DNA of 64,000 nt, taken from NCBI GenBank assembly GCA_019911965.1, contig JAIOJF010000017.1, positions 1 through 64,000 on the forward strand. Direction: 5' to 3'. This DNA comes from Paracoccaceae bacterium (GTDB lineage Bacteria > Pseudomonadota > Alphaproteobacteria > Rhodobacterales > Rhodobacteraceae). The position numbers and the translations under genes were made by a program. Below are positions 44,619-54,696 of the stretch, piece by piece (positions within the stretch are counted from its first letter, which is position 1; each line of letters starts with the position of its first letter). Under the pieces are notes generated by a model. The model was not told the DNA's origin and ran no database searches. It was given only the letters and a program-made list of their open reading frames with translations.

Positions 44619-46643
44619 ATGCGCGATCCCCGGCACGATATTCTGTTCCAGCCGTTGAAAATCGGCCCGGTCACGGCGAAAAACCGGTTCTATCAGGTGC
44701 CCCATTGCAACGGCATGGGCTGGCGGCGGCCCAGAACCGCGGCGGCGATGCGCGGAATGAAGGCCGAAGGCGGCTGGGCCGTGGTCAATACCGAATATTG
44801 CTCGATCCACCCGTCCAGCGATAATGACCCATTTCCGAACGCCACCCTGTGGGACGATCACGATATCCGCGCGCATGCGCTGATGACCGATGCGGTGCAT
44901 GCGCATGACGCGCTGGCGGGTGTGGAATTGTGGCTGGGCGGCGGCATGGTGATGAATTTCGGCACGCGCACGCCACCGCTTGGCCTGCGCGACCGCCCTT
45001 CCACCGATTCCGGCATTCCCCACCCAGTGCAGACCCGCCGGATCGACCGCCAGGATATCCGCAATATCCGCCAATGGCACAAGGATGCCGCAGGGCGCGC
45101 GGTGCAGGCCGGTTTCGATATCGTCTATGTCTATGCGGCGCATGGCTACCTGCTGTCGGAATTCCTGGATGCCGAATGCAACAACCGGACGGACGAATAT
45201 GGCGGCAGCCTGGAAAACCGCACCCGGCTGATCCGCGAACTGATCGAAGAAACCCACGAGGCGGTGGCGGGCAAGGCGGCGGTGGCGGTGCGCTACAGCG
45301 TCGATCCCGACAATCCCGAAACCTATGACGCCTTCGCGACGATGGCCGACATGCCTGACCTCTGGGATCTGACCGGCCCGGATTACAGCATCGAGATGGG
45401 CGCCAGCCGTTTCGTCAAGGAGGGCGCATTGGTGGATATCGTGGCCCGGGCCAAGGCGATGACCAGCAAGCCCGTGGTGTCGGTCGGGCGTTTCACCTCG
45501 CCCGACACGATGGCGCGGGTGATCGCCTCGGGCGCACAGGACATGATCGGCGCGGCGCGGCCTTCGATCGCCGATCCGTTCCTGCCGCTGAAGATTGCCG
45601 AGGGCCGCAGCGACGATATCCGCGAATGTATCGGCTGCAACATCTGTTACGCGCATGACAGCCTTGGCGTGCCGCTGCGCTGCACCCAGAACCCGACGAT
45701 GGGCGAGGAATGGCGGCAGGGCTGGCACCCTGAAAGAACAGGTCGCGCGAAACGCCCCGAAAAGGTGCTGGTGATCGGGGCCGGCCCGTCAGGGCTGGAG
45801 GCGGCACGGGTCCTGGGCGAACGGGGCCACGAGGTCATGCTGGCGGAAGCCGGGCGTGAACTGGGCGGCCATCTCAGCCGTATCGCGCGGCTGCCGGGGC
45901 TGGCGGAATGGGCGCGGGTGCGCGACTGGCGGCTGGGGCAGATCGACAGGCTTGCGAATGTCGGGATATACCGCGAAAGCCTGCTGGCGGCGGGCGATAT
46001 TCCCGGGCTGGGCGCGGATCATCTATTCATCGCCACCGGCGCGAGATGGGCTTCCGACAATATCGGGCGGCATTCGGATCATGCGGTCGCGGACCCGGGC
46101 GCGATGATCGTCGACGCCGAAACCGTGATTGATGGCGCGGCGATCAAGGGCGACCATGTAGTGATCTATGATGACGATCACTATGTCATGGGCCCGGTGC
46201 TGGCCCTGTATCTGCGCGGACTTGGCCACCGGGTCACGCTGGCAACACCTGCCGGGCGGGCGGGAAGCTGGGGCAGCTATACCGCCGAAATCCACGCCTC
46301 GAACCATGCGCTGGCCGAGGCCGGGGTGGAGATCGTGACCAATCACAGGCTGAGCGGGCTTGAGGCAGGCCGCGCAATCCTGGCCCATGTGTTTTCGGAT
46401 CGCGAGATGCCGCTGGCCTGCGATGCGGTTGTGCCTCTGACACGGCGGATACCGCAGGACGATCTTTTTCACGCGCTGGCGGACAGCGGCATGAAAACGC
46501 TGCTGAGGATCGGTGACGCCGAAGCGCCGTCGCTGCTGGCCGCTGCGGTTCACAGCGGCTATGCGGCGGCGATCAGCTTTGGCACCAAGGGCGGGCTGGC
46601 GGCGATGGACGGGCGGCGCGAACATCCGTTGCTGCGGGAATGA
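44619..46643 (+). CDS. Trimethylamine-dehydrogenase-like FMN/4Fe-4S oxidoreductase
   Basis: The 674-residue protein is laid out like trimethylamine, dimethylamine or histamine dehydrogenase: an Old-Yellow-Enzyme-type barrel (1-330), a 4Fe-4S cluster with C337, C340, C343 and C355 (C-x2-C-x2-C-x11-C, the TMADH spacing), then a pyridine-nucleotide-disulfide fold (VIGAGPSGLEAARVLGERG). C30 in QVPHCNGMG equals the TMADH cysteine that carries FMN covalently. It would oxidatively demethylate a tertiary or secondary amine. N-methylproline demethylase is another possible identity. Operator 2 lies upstream. Confidence 0.87.
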   Translation: MRDPRHDILFQPLKIGPVTAKNRFYQVPHCNGMGWRRPRTAAAMRGMKAEGGWAVVNTEYCSIHPSSDNDPFPNATLWDDHDIRAHALMTDAVHAHDALAGVELWLGGGMVMNFGTRTPPLGLRDRPSTDSGIPHPVQTRRIDRQDIRNIRQWHKDAAGRAVQAGFDIVYVYAAHGYLLSEFLDAECNNRTDEYGGSLENRTRLIRELIEETHEAVAGKAAVAVRYSVDPDNPETYDAFATMADMPDLWDLTGPDYSIEMGASRFVKEGALVDIVARAKAMTSKPVVSVGRFTSPDTMARVIASGAQDMIGAARPSIADPFLPLKIAEGRSDDIRECIGCNICYAHDSLGVPLRCTQNPTMGEEWRQGWHPERTGRAKRPEKVLVIGAGPSGLEAARVLGERGHEVMLAEAGRELGGHLSRIARLPGLAEWARVRDWRLGQIDRLANVGIYRESLLAAGDIPGLGADHLFIATGARWASDNIGRHSDHAVADPGAMIVDAETVIDGAAIKGDHVVIYDDDHYVMGPVLALYLRGLGHRVTLATPAGRAGSWGSYTAEIHASNHALAEAGVEIVTNHRLSGLEAGRAILAHVFSDREMPLACDAVVPLTRRIPQDDLFHALADSGMKTLLRIGDAEAPSLLAAAVHSGYAAAISFGTKGGLAAMDGRREHPLLRE

Positions 46644-46687
46644 GGGCGGGGCAGCGCTGACGCGCAACCCCGGTTCATGCGACCTGT

Positions 46688-48076
46688 TCAGGCCGCCTTG
46701 CCACCCGATTTTGCAAGATCATTGCTGACCTGTTCCAGCGCCTGTTCCAGAATGTCGAACATGTCGTCCAGTTGCGCCCTGGTGATAATCAGTGGCGGCG
46801 AGAATACCGCCATGTTGATCAGGGGCCGCACCAGAAGGCCGCGTTCCTCGCAGGCATCGTCAATCGCCTGGCCCAGATTGCGCTCGGCCTCCAGATTCTC
46901 GGCCCGGCCCTCGATACACCCCAGCAGCCCCATGCCACGGGCATCGCCAACCACCGGAAACTTCGTCAGTGCCCTGAGGCGTTCCTGGAAATAGGGCGAA
47001 ATCTCGCGGACATGTTCCAGAATGCCCTCGCGCTCGATGATCTCGATGTTCTTCAGCGCGGCGGCGCAACTGACCGGATGGCCGGAATAGGTATAGCCGT
47101 TGGAAAACGAGGTCGGATCGTCGGAATCGCTCAACCGCCGCATCACCTGGTCGGAAATGATGCAGGCCCCCAGCGGCAGATAGCCCGAGGTCAGGCCCTT
47201 GGCGCAGGTGATCATGTCGGGCACGACGCCGAACACCGCTTCGGAGCTGAACCAGTGGCCCAGACGGCCGAACCCGGTCACCACCTCGTCGGAGATATAA
47301 AGGATGTCATGGGCGCGGCAGATTTCGAAGGTGCGCTTGTGATAGCCTTCGGGCGGCACGATCACGCCGCCGGAACTCAGGATCGGCTCGGCGATGAAGG
47401 CACCGACATTCTCGGCCCCGACTTCCGCGATGGCGCGTTCCAGATCGCCGACCTTTTCATCGCACCACTCCGCCACGCTCATCCCCTTGGGGCGGCGATA
47501 GGGGTTCACGTCGGGGACAAAATGCACCAGCCGCTCCTCGACATCGAAGCGGTTCTTGTCGCGCTCCTTGCCGGTGACGGAATGCGCCAGATAAGTGGAA
47601 CCGTGATAGCCCTTTTCACGCGCGATTACGATCTTCTTGTCGGGCCGGCCCATCCGGTTATTCATGAAATGCATGGTGCGCAGCGCGGTATCCACCGCGG
47701 TTGACCCGCCGGTGGTGAAGAACACGTTGTTCAGATCGCCCGGTGCCATCTTCGCCAGTTGCCGTGCCAGGATGGCGGATGGTTCCGAGGTATTGGTGAA
47801 GGGCGAGGTATAGGGCAGACGCTTGACCTGATCGTAGATCGCCTCCGCCATCTCGTCGCGCCCATAGCCGATCTGCACGCACCACATGCCGGCAGGGCCG
47901 TCGATGTAACGCTTGCCCTGACCGTCCCAGATGTAGATGCCATCCGCCTGATCGACCAGCATGTTGTCGTATTCCCGCCAGGCATCCACCGACGCCCAGG
48001 GATGAAGCTGGTGATTTCGGTCCCATTTGTGCAGCGTTTCAAGGCTGGGTTCGTTCGATTGCGGATCGGTTGTCAT
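46688..48076 (-). CDS. Class III aminotransferase
   Basis: The 462-residue PLP enzyme belongs to the omega-aminotransferase group (beta-alanine, taurine, putrescine). The PLP lysine is K293 in [14 protein letters not shown], the cofactor aspartate is D263 in [11 protein letters not shown], and [12 protein letters not shown] binds the phosphate. It would deaminate the amine left after demethylation to an aldehyde. It is last in the minus-strand group 52525 to 46688, 20 bp after the GcvT-like gene. Confidence 0.9.
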   Translation of the reverse strand: MTTDPQSNEPSLETLHKWDRNHQLHPWASVDAWREYDNMLVDQADGIYIWDGQGKRYIDGPAGMWCVQIGYGRDEMAEAIYDQVKRLPYTSPFTNTSEPSAILARQLAKMAPGDLNNVFFTTGGSTAVDTALRTMHFMNNRMGRPDKKIVIAREKGYHGSTYLAHSVTGKERDKNRFDVEERLVHFVPDVNPYRRPKGMSVAEWCDEKVGDLERAIAEVGAENVGAFIAEPILSSGGVIVPPEGYHKRTFEICRAHDILYISDEVVTGFGRLGHWFSSEAVFGVVPDMITCAKGLTSGYLPLGACIISDQVMRRLSDSDDPTSFSNGYTYSGHPVSCAAALKNIEIIEREGILEHVREISPYFQERLRALTKFPVVGDARGMGLLGCIEGRAENLEAERNLGQAIDDACEERGLLVRPLINMAVFSPPLIITRAQLDDMFDILEQALEQVSNDLAKSGGKAA

Positions 48077-48096
48077 GGTATCTCCGATAGGTTCAC

Positions 48097-49302
48097 TCAG
48101 AACCGGTTGGGTGGGGTGGCGCGGGCGCGCTTATGGGTGAAGAACGGCTTGTCCTCGATCCTGACCGGGACCAGACGCTTGTCCCACTGGCCTTCCAGGT
48201 TCACGTAGATCTCGGCCCAGAGGTCGCCTTTGACCGCGCCGCCGTAAGGGGCCCGCAATTCCGCCAGCGCGACATTGCGCTTGGCGGTCGGTGACCAGAT
48301 GCCGGATGTGACATGGCCGACCTCTTTCTTCTTCTTGTGGTACAGCAAGGCGCCATCGGCGGGCCTGAAGCCGCCGATATCGAGGCGCACCAGATGATGC
48401 TTCGGCCCGCGCGCGCGCTCTGCCAGCAAGGCGCGGCGACCGTTGAAATGGCCCTTGTCGAAATCGACCATCCGGGCAAAGCCCAGTTCCAGCGGGCTGC
48501 GGCCGCGCCCAAGGCGGATCGCGCCATGCACCGGCTGGAAATCCACCCCGGCGGCGATAAAACCGGCCTCGATCCGCGCGATATCAAGGGCCTCGCCGCC
48601 GATCGCCCGCAGGCCCCAATTGCCGCCCGCCGCCCATAGCCGGTCCCAGAGCGCCAGCACGCCGTCCCAGCCGCACCACAATTCATAGCCCAGATCGCCG
48701 GTAAAGCCGGTGCGCGATATCCAGATGCCGGGCTCGACCTCGTCCAGATCGAACGGCTTCAACCCGGCGACAGCATCGCCAAACCCGGCCTCGGCCAGCA
48801 GCGAGAACGCCGTCGGCCCCTGCAAGGATAGCCCGGCAATCGCCTCGGATTCGTCACGGATTTCGGCGTCGAACCCCCAGGCGCTGTCCAAGAGCCATGT
48901 CAGCATCGGCTCCTGACAGCACAGGCGGAAATCGGCTTCGCCAAAGCGGAAGATCGTGCCGTCGTCGATCACCATGCCCTGTTCGTTGCACCACATGGCG
49001 TAGCCGACCCGGCCAATGCCGATCTTGGCCGCATCGCGGGTGATCAGCCGGTTCATCACCGCCAGCGCATCCGGCCCGGTGATGCGGTATTTGTGCATCG
49101 GCGAGATGTCGAACAACGTCACCTGATTGCGGATGGCGAAATACTCGAACTCCACATTGTCCAGCACGCGGGCCGTTATGTATCCGGCCCAGCCTGCCCA
49201 GGCCTTGGCTTGGCTGAGCGCCTCCAGCCTTGGCTGAAGCGGCGTCGGCACAAGGCCGATGGGCACGGCGAAGGGCTGCGGTATCTTCGCGGATTTCGCC
49301 AT
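48097..49302 (-). CDS. GcvT-like folate-dependent aminomethyltransferase/demethylase
   Basis: The 401-residue protein has the GcvT barrel: [17 protein letters not shown] at the N-terminal part, [17 protein letters not shown] in the middle and [14 protein letters not shown] near the C-terminus. Family members take up the methyl as methylene-tetrahydrofolate in glycine cleavage or in demethylation of dimethylglycine, sarcosine or DMSP. The context of demethylases fits the second type. It overlaps the FAD oxidoreductase upstream by one base (TGATG). Confidence 0.85.
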   Translation of the reverse strand: MAKSAKIPQPFAVPIGLVPTPLQPRLEALSQAKAWAGWAGYITARVLDNVEFEYFAIRNQVTLFDISPMHKYRITGPDALAVMNRLITRDAAKIGIGRVGYAMWCNEQGMVIDDGTIFRFGEADFRLCCQEPMLTWLLDSAWGFDAEIRDESEAIAGLSLQGPTAFSLLAEAGFGDAVAGLKPFDLDEVEPGIWISRTGFTGDLGYELWCGWDGVLALWDRLWAAGGNWGLRAIGGEALDIARIEAGFIAAGVDFQPVHGAIRLGRGRSPLELGFARMVDFDKGHFNGRRALLAERARGPKHHLVRLDIGGFRPADGALLYHKKKKEVGHVTSGIWSPTAKRNVALAELRAPYGGAVKGDLWAEIYVNLEGQWDKRLVPVRIEDKPFFTHKRARATPPNRF

Positions 49303-50873
49303 CAGGCCACCCCATCGCGCAAAAGCTGCAAGGCGGCATTGCGCCCCGGTGCGCCGGTCACGTCGCCGCCCGGATGCGCTGCGGCACCACAGAGGTACAG
49401 GCCATTAACGCCGAAGCGGTACCGCGCCATGCCGTTGGCCGGGCGGTTGGTCAGCACCTGATCGAAACCCATTTCGCCGTGATGCCAGTGGCCGCCGGGC
49501 GCGCCGGTCAGCGCCTCGATATCCGGCGGGACCAGGGTTTCGGACTGCGTGACAAGCCCGCTCAGGCCCGGCGCATATTGCTCCAGCACCCCAAGTACGG
49601 TTTTCAACAATGCGTTGCGGCGCGCCTTGGTCCAGCCGCCATCGGGGGCGGGCGGCACGAAGTTGACAATGGCCGAGGCCACCTGCCGACCGTCGCTGGC
49701 AAGCGATGGATCGGACAGGCAAGGCAACAGCAATTCGATGCTGGGCGCGGTCGGCATCTCGCCGTATTTCGCCGGGTTGAAGGCGCGTTCGACATACTCC
49801 ACCGAAGGCGCGATCACCAGCCGGCCCCGGTTCAGATCCACCGGCAGGCCGGGGATGGCGGGCACCCCGCTCAGCACCAGATTGATCTTGGCCACGCTGC
49901 CCTTGCAACGGTGATGGCGCAGGCGGCGCACGGCCTCGGTATCGAAATGCCGGATACCGGCCAGTTTCAGCGTCGGCATCGGTCCGGCGCTTGACAAGAT
50001 AGCCCCGGCGCCGAGCCGGGTGCCGTCATCCAGCAGCACGCCGACGGCGCGGTCATCGGCAACCTCGATCCCAGCCACGCCATTGCCAAGGCGTATGTCG
50101 CATCCCACCGCGCGCGCCGCGCTTGCGAAGGCCTCGGCCACCGCCCCCATGCCGCCAACCGGCAAGGCGACATTGCCGCCATTGCCCATGCGGTACATCA
50201 GCGTGAACACCGTTCCGGGCGAGCGTGGCCCGGCAAACGCCCCCCGGACGGCATCCGCCGCCAGCAGGCCGGCCAACGGGCCATCGCCCATCTCGTCCAG
50301 CAGCAAATCATGCGCGTTCGACATCAGGATGCGCAGGAATTCCCGCATCTCGACCTTGCCCAGCCGTTTCAGCCCCAGCCCCAGCCGCGCCAGCCGGATC
50401 AACTCGCCCAGCTTCGCAGGGTCCAGCAGGCTGCCTTGCAGGCCGGGTGGCGGGTTTTCGGACATCTTCGCCAGCAGGCCGGCGAACCGGGTCAGCCGGT
50501 CGTGCAGCGCCGCAAACGCCGCCGCATCGGGATGCGCACGGCCATCGGCAAACCGCGCCTTGCCTGCCTCGACCACCACATGATTGCCGTCCGGCGACAA
50601 CGCCACCGATGGCAGGGCAAGGGTCTTCAGCGGAATGCGCTCGCCCAGCCCCAGGTCACGCGCCACTTTCGGGTTGAGGTTGTACAGCAGATGCGCCATC
50701 CGGGGCGCGGTGACGCCCTTGGCGGGCGAAAAATTCCCCGCCATGCCGCCCAGAGTATCCGAGCGTTCCAGCACACAGACCCGCCGACCCTTGCGCGCCA
50801 GCGTCGCCGCCGCTGCAAGCCCGTTATGGCCGGCCCCGATCACGATCACATCGAAATCGCGTGCCGCACTCAT
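49302..50873 (-). CDS. Phytoene-desaturase-like FAD oxidoreductase A
   Basis: The 523-residue flavoprotein has the N-terminal dinucleotide fold DVIVIGAGHNGLAAAATLA and the C-terminal FAD motif YLCGAAAHPGGDVTGAPG. Carotenoid-desaturase-like oxidoreductases of this kind also oxidise amines. It overlaps the next upstream FAD gene by four bases (ATGA). Being homologous to that neighbour, it probably arose by tandem duplication, and the two may form a heteromer. Confidence 0.82.
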   Translation of the reverse strand: MSAARDFDVIVIGAGHNGLAAAATLARKGRRVCVLERSDTLGGMAGNFSPAKGVTAPRMAHLLYNLNPKVARDLGLGERIPLKTLALPSVALSPDGNHVVVEAGKARFADGRAHPDAAAFAALHDRLTRFAGLLAKMSENPPPGLQGSLLDPAKLGELIRLARLGLGLKRLGKVEMREFLRILMSNAHDLLLDEMGDGPLAGLLAADAVRGAFAGPRSPGTVFTLMYRMGNGGNVALPVGGMGAVAEAFASAARAVGCDIRLGNGVAGIEVADDRAVGVLLDDGTRLGAGAILSSAGPMPTLKLAGIRHFDTEAVRRLRHHRCKGSVAKINLVLSGVPAIPGLPVDLNRGRLVIAPSVEYVERAFNPAKYGEMPTAPSIELLLPCLSDPSLASDGRQVASAIVNFVPPAPDGGWTKARRNALLKTVLGVLEQYAPGLSGLVTQSETLVPPDIEALTGAPGGHWHHGEMGFDQVLTNRPANGMARYRFGVNGLYLCGAAAHPGGDVTGAPGRNAALQLLRDGVA

Positions 50874-52525
50874 GCCTCGGCCCCCAGCGGCTCGCGGTGA
50901 TCCGGCATCGCCCGCCTGCGCCCCAGCCCGCGCAGGATTTCACGCGCCGCATTAGCCCCCGGAGCCGCCATAACCCCGCCGCCCGGATGCGCCGACGAGC
51001 CGACCAGATACATCCCCCTGATCGGCATGTCATAGCTGGCATAGCCCGGCACCGGACGGTTGAACAGCAATTGATCGAAGGTCAATTCGCCCTGAAAAAT
51101 ATTGCCCTCGGTCAGGCCGACCTCGTTTTCGATATCCCAGGGGCTGCGGATTTCGGCGTGCACCACATGGCGGCGGATATCCGGGCAGCATTGCTCGATC
51201 TTGTCGAATACGGCATCGGCGAAGGCCTTGCGCTGGATGTCGTCCCAGTTATCGGCGCTGCGCACCCCGCCGACATTCAGATCATACGGCGCGTATTGCA
51301 CGAACACCGTCATCATGTGCTTGCCGGGCGGCGCCATTGTCGGATCGATCTGGCTGGGGATCAGCATGTCGAAGTAGGGCTCGGACGACCAGCGCCCATC
51401 CTTCCAGTCGTCATAGGCCCGCTCAAGCTCATCGAGCGTCGTCGAGCAATGCAGATCGCCGCGCAGGAACGGCGCACCTTTCGGGGCGGCGGGAAAGTCC
51501 GGCAAGGCGTCCAGCGCAATGTTCAGCTTGCCGCTGGAGCCACGTATCTTGAAACGCTCGACTGCGGTCACGAAATCATCCGGCAGCGCGGCGCGGTCGG
51601 TATGTTTCAGGAAGGTCCGCTTCACGTCCATGTTCGAACCGACGATCCCGGCCCGGTATTCATCGCCATTGTCCAGCGCCACACCGGTGACCCGCCCGTC
51701 CTGCACAAGGAACTTCTCGACGCCCGCGCCGGTGACGATGGTGCCATCCGCCTCGGTGAAACTGTCACCCAGCGCTTTCGTGATCGCGCCCATGCCGCCG
51801 CGAGCGAAACCCCAGGCCCCGATGCTGCCATCGACATCGCCCATGTAATGATGCAGCAGCACATAGGCGGTGCCCGGCGAATAAACGCCAAGGCCGGTGC
51901 CGATGATCCCCGATCCGGCCAGATGCGCCTTGATCAGATCACTCTCGAAATGCTCGTCCAGGAAATCGCCGATCGACATGGTCCAGAACCGCAGGGTCTC
52001 GTTCAACTCATGCGCGCCGAGGCCATGCGCCTTGCGGCCGAGATAGAGCATTTCCTGAAGGTCGCGCGGGCGCAGCGAGGTCGGGTCGGGTGCATTGCGC
52101 AACAGGAACGGGCGGATGAACCGGCACTGGCGGATCACCGTCTGGCTGAACCGCGTATAGGCGTCGGCATCGCGGGCGGAATGGCGGCTGATCTCGCGGC
52201 GCAGCGCGTCATGATCCGACAGATAGGCGAAATAATCGCCATCGCGGGTGAAGGTTGCCCCGCCTTCATAGGGGATCACCTGCAATCCGAAACGCGGCAA
52301 TTCCAGATCGCGCACGATCTCGCGGCGCAGCAATGAGCAGACATAGGAGCAGTTGGAATAGGTCCAGCCCTCGTGCAACGAACGGCTGACCGCCGCACCG
52401 CCGATCCAGTCGTTCTTTTCCACCACCAGCACCTTCAGCCCGGCCCGCGCCAGGTAGCAGGCCGTGGTCAGGCCGTTATGCCCGGCCCCCGCGATGATCG
52501 CGTCATATGTGTCGTGTTGGCCCAT
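50870..52525 (-). CDS. Phytoene-desaturase-like FAD oxidoreductase B
   Basis: The 551-residue flavoprotein has the N-terminal AGAGHNGLTTACYLARAG motif and C-terminal YLVGSSAHPGGGVMAAPGAN, matching its neighbour A. It is the first gene of the minus-strand operon FAD-B, FAD-A, GcvT-like, aminotransferase. Operator 3 lies upstream, in the gap it shares with the TetR gene. The substrate is unknown; amine dehydrogenation is inferred from neighbours. Confidence 0.82.
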   Translation of the reverse strand: MGQHDTYDAIIAGAGHNGLTTACYLARAGLKVLVVEKNDWIGGAAVSRSLHEGWTYSNCSYVCSLLRREIVRDLELPRFGLQVIPYEGGATFTRDGDYFAYLSDHDALRREISRHSARDADAYTRFSQTVIRQCRFIRPFLLRNAPDPTSLRPRDLQEMLYLGRKAHGLGAHELNETLRFWTMSIGDFLDEHFESDLIKAHLAGSGIIGTGLGVYSPGTAYVLLHHYMGDVDGSIGAWGFARGGMGAITKALGDSFTEADGTIVTGAGVEKFLVQDGRVTGVALDNGDEYRAGIVGSNMDVKRTFLKHTDRAALPDDFVTAVERFKIRGSSGKLNIALDALPDFPAAPKGAPFLRGDLHCSTTLDELERAYDDWKDGRWSSEPYFDMLIPSQIDPTMAPPGKHMMTVFVQYAPYDLNVGGVRSADNWDDIQRKAFADAVFDKIEQCCPDIRRHVVHAEIRSPWDIENEVGLTEGNIFQGELTFDQLLFNRPVPGYASYDMPIRGMYLVGSSAHPGGGVMAAPGANAAREILRGLGRRRAMPDHREPLGAEA

Positions 52526-52572
52526 CTCTGCTCCGCCGTTTCGCCTGTTCTAGCGATTTTGCGCCCCGCCGT

Positions 52573-52600
52573 AAAGTTTTCTGAGCGCTCAAACAAATTT
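52573..52600. promoter_or_regulatory. Palindromic operator 3 of the amine cluster
   Basis: Core TGAGCGCTCA (52582-52591) lies in a 28-bp near-palindrome with A/T arms AAAGTTTT and AACAAATTT. It lies between FAD oxidoreductase B and the TetR regulator gene, so it would allow autoregulation. Confidence 0.78.
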
Positions 52601-52676
52601 TTCCTCGCCAGCCCGCGCCGCTTGTGGAACCATGACGAATAGTCAAGAATGCGCCCATCTGGCTGCGAAGGACGAG

Positions 52677-53330
52677 ATGACCGAGACCCAACGCCCGCGC
52701 AAGGAACGCAAGGAAAACGCCGACAAGCGGCGGCGGCAGATTCTGGACGCCACGATCCGGTCGATTGCCGCCAACGGGCTGGCCCGCACCACCCTGGCCA
52801 CCGTTGCCACCGAGGCGGGGCTGTCGCAGGGGGTGGCGGTATTCTACTTCAAATCCAAGAACGGCCTTTTGACCGAGGCTCTGCGCGATCTCTACCAGGC
52901 CTATACCGAACACTGGCAGGGCGCGCTGAAACGCGCCGGCAGCGATCCGGTTGACCGGCTGGTGGCGATCATCCGCGCGGATTTCGATTCCGAGATAGTC
53001 AATCCCGAGGTCCTGTCGGTCTGGTTCGCGTTCTGGGGCGAGCAAAGCGTGACCACGCAATATGCCGATATCGTGCGTGAATTCGATCACAAGCGGCAGG
53101 TGGCGCTCAGGTCGATCTGCATGGCTTTGCTGCCCGAAGATCACGAACGCGCCATTCGCATCGCCGTCTGGGTCGATGCCATGACCGATGGCCTGTGGCA
53201 GCATCTGCATCTCTACCGCAAGGAACAGGAAACCGGACCGGCCCTGCAGACCACGCTGCAATTCCTGTCGGCCTTGCTGCCGGAATATGCCGACCGGCTG
53301 ACAGCCTGTACCGCCCCGAACCCGGACTAG
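52677..53330 (+). CDS. BetI-like TetR-family regulator
   Basis: The 217-residue protein has a TetR helix-turn-helix (about residues 20-65: RRQILDATIRSIAANGLART and LSQGVAVFYFKSKNGLL) and a C-terminal domain with VLSVWFAFWGEQS, similar to BetI ligand domains. Start 52677 has AAGGA upstream; an ATG at 52632 would add 15 residues. It sits next to operator 3 and is expected to bind all three palindromes and release them with a cluster metabolite. Four bases separate it from the ligase gene. Confidence 0.88.
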   Translation: MTETQRPRKERKENADKRRRQILDATIRSIAANGLARTTLATVATEAGLSQGVAVFYFKSKNGLLTEALRDLYQAYTEHWQGALKRAGSDPVDRLVAIIRADFDSEIVNPEVLSVWFAFWGEQSVTTQYADIVREFDHKRQVALRSICMALLPEDHERAIRIAVWVDAMTDGLWQHLHLYRKEQETGPALQTTLQFLSALLPEYADRLTACTAPNPD

Positions 53331-53334
53331 GCCC

Positions 53335-54696
53335 ATGTATCTGAGCGAACCCGACCTGAAAGCCTTCCTGAAGGATCACCCCGGCATCGAATACCTGGAT
53401 GCGCTGGTGATCGATTTGTGCGGCAATGCCATCGGCAAGCGCCTGCCGATTGCTCAGGCGGCAAAAATCCTGGCCGCAGGCACGCCGGTTTGCGGTGCGA
53501 TGCAGCTTGTCGATGTGATGGGCAATACCGCCGATCCGATGGGCCACGGCTTTTCCGATGGTGACCCCGATGCGCTGGCCCGCCCGCTGTCCGGCACGCT
53601 GGCGCCGGTGCCGTGGTCGCAGGGCCGCCGCGCACAGGTGCTGTGCGAATTGACCGATGCGGTAACCGGCACACCCCACTATCACGATCCCCGCCGCGTA
53701 CTGGCGCGGGTGGCCAAGCGGTTCACCGGCCTTGGCCTTCGCCCGGTGCTGGCGCTGGAGCTGGAGTTCTACCTTATCGACCTGGCGCGTAGCGAGACCG
53801 GCGCACCGATCCCCTGCGCCTCGCCGCTGACCGGGCGGCGCGAGCGTCAGGGTCAGGTGCTGTCGATGGCCAAGCTGGAGGAATACGAACCCGTCATCCG
53901 CGCCATGCAGGACGCCGCCGCCGCGCAGAACCTGCCGGTCAGCACCGTGATCAGCGAATACGGCGCCGGGCAGTTCGAGATCAATCTGGAACATCAGGGC
54001 GATCCCGCGCGCGCCGCCGATCACGCCGCCCTGCTGCGCCGCGTCGTGCAGGCGACGGCACGGCAGATGGGCTTTGACGCGACCTTCATGTCGAAACCCT
54101 TTCCCGACCTGTCCGGCAACGGGTTGCACCTGCATCTCAGCCTGCAGGATGGCGATGGCAACAACATCTTCGATCCCGCCCGCCCGGATGGCGAGGCGCG
54201 GCTTGGCCATGCGGTTGCCGGCCTTCAGGCCACCCTACCCGAGGCGATGGCGATCTTCGCGCCCAACCTCAACACCTACCGCCGCTTCCGCCCGGACGAG
54301 TTCACCCCCGTCACCCGCGACTGGGGCGAAAACAACCGCTCGGTCGCGTTCCGCCTGCCGCCGGTATCGGATGGCGCGGCGCGGCGGCTGGAACACCGGG
54401 TATCGGGGGCCGAGGCCAACCCCTACCTTGTCACCGCCGCAGTTCTGGCGGGCGTGCTGCACGGGCTGGAAAACCGGCTGGACCCGGGTGCAAAACATAC
54501 CGGCAATGCCGGTGCGGCGGTGGACGAAACCCTGCCGCTGACGCTTTGGGATGCGCTGGCGGCGCTGGAAGGGGCGACGATATTGCCGGGTTATCTGGGG
54601 GCCGAGTACTGCGCCTTGTACCATGCGGTGAAATCCGCCGAATTCGCCGATTTCATGGACGAGATTTCGCCGCGCGAATATCGCTGGTATTTATAG
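53335..54696 (+). CDS. Glutamine synthetase-like gamma-glutamyl ligase
   Basis: The 453-residue protein has the catalytic-core motifs of the GS family: LELEFYL, EYGAGQFEINLEH, SKPFPDLSGNGLHLHLSL, NNRSVAFRLPP and EHRVSGAEANPYL. The PuuA/GlnA4/gamma-glutamylmethylamide-synthetase group ligates glutamate to amines such as putrescine or methylamine. It could capture methylamine or another amine freed in the pathway. It follows the regulator by four bases. Its TAG stop is the first triplet of the palindromic element copy 2. Confidence 0.88.
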   Translation: MYLSEPDLKAFLKDHPGIEYLDALVIDLCGNAIGKRLPIAQAAKILAAGTPVCGAMQLVDVMGNTADPMGHGFSDGDPDALARPLSGTLAPVPWSQGRRAQVLCELTDAVTGTPHYHDPRRVLARVAKRFTGLGLRPVLALELEFYLIDLARSETGAPIPCASPLTGRRERQGQVLSMAKLEEYEPVIRAMQDAAAAQNLPVSTVISEYGAGQFEINLEHQGDPARAADHAALLRRVVQATARQMGFDATFMSKPFPDLSGNGLHLHLSLQDGDGNNIFDPARPDGEARLGHAVAGLQATLPEAMAIFAPNLNTYRRFRPDEFTPVTRDWGENNRSVAFRLPPVSDGAARRLEHRVSGAEANPYLVTAAVLAGVLHGLENRLDPGAKHTGNAGAAVDETLPLTLWDALAALEGATILPGYLGAEYCALYHAVKSAEFADFMDEISPREYRWYL

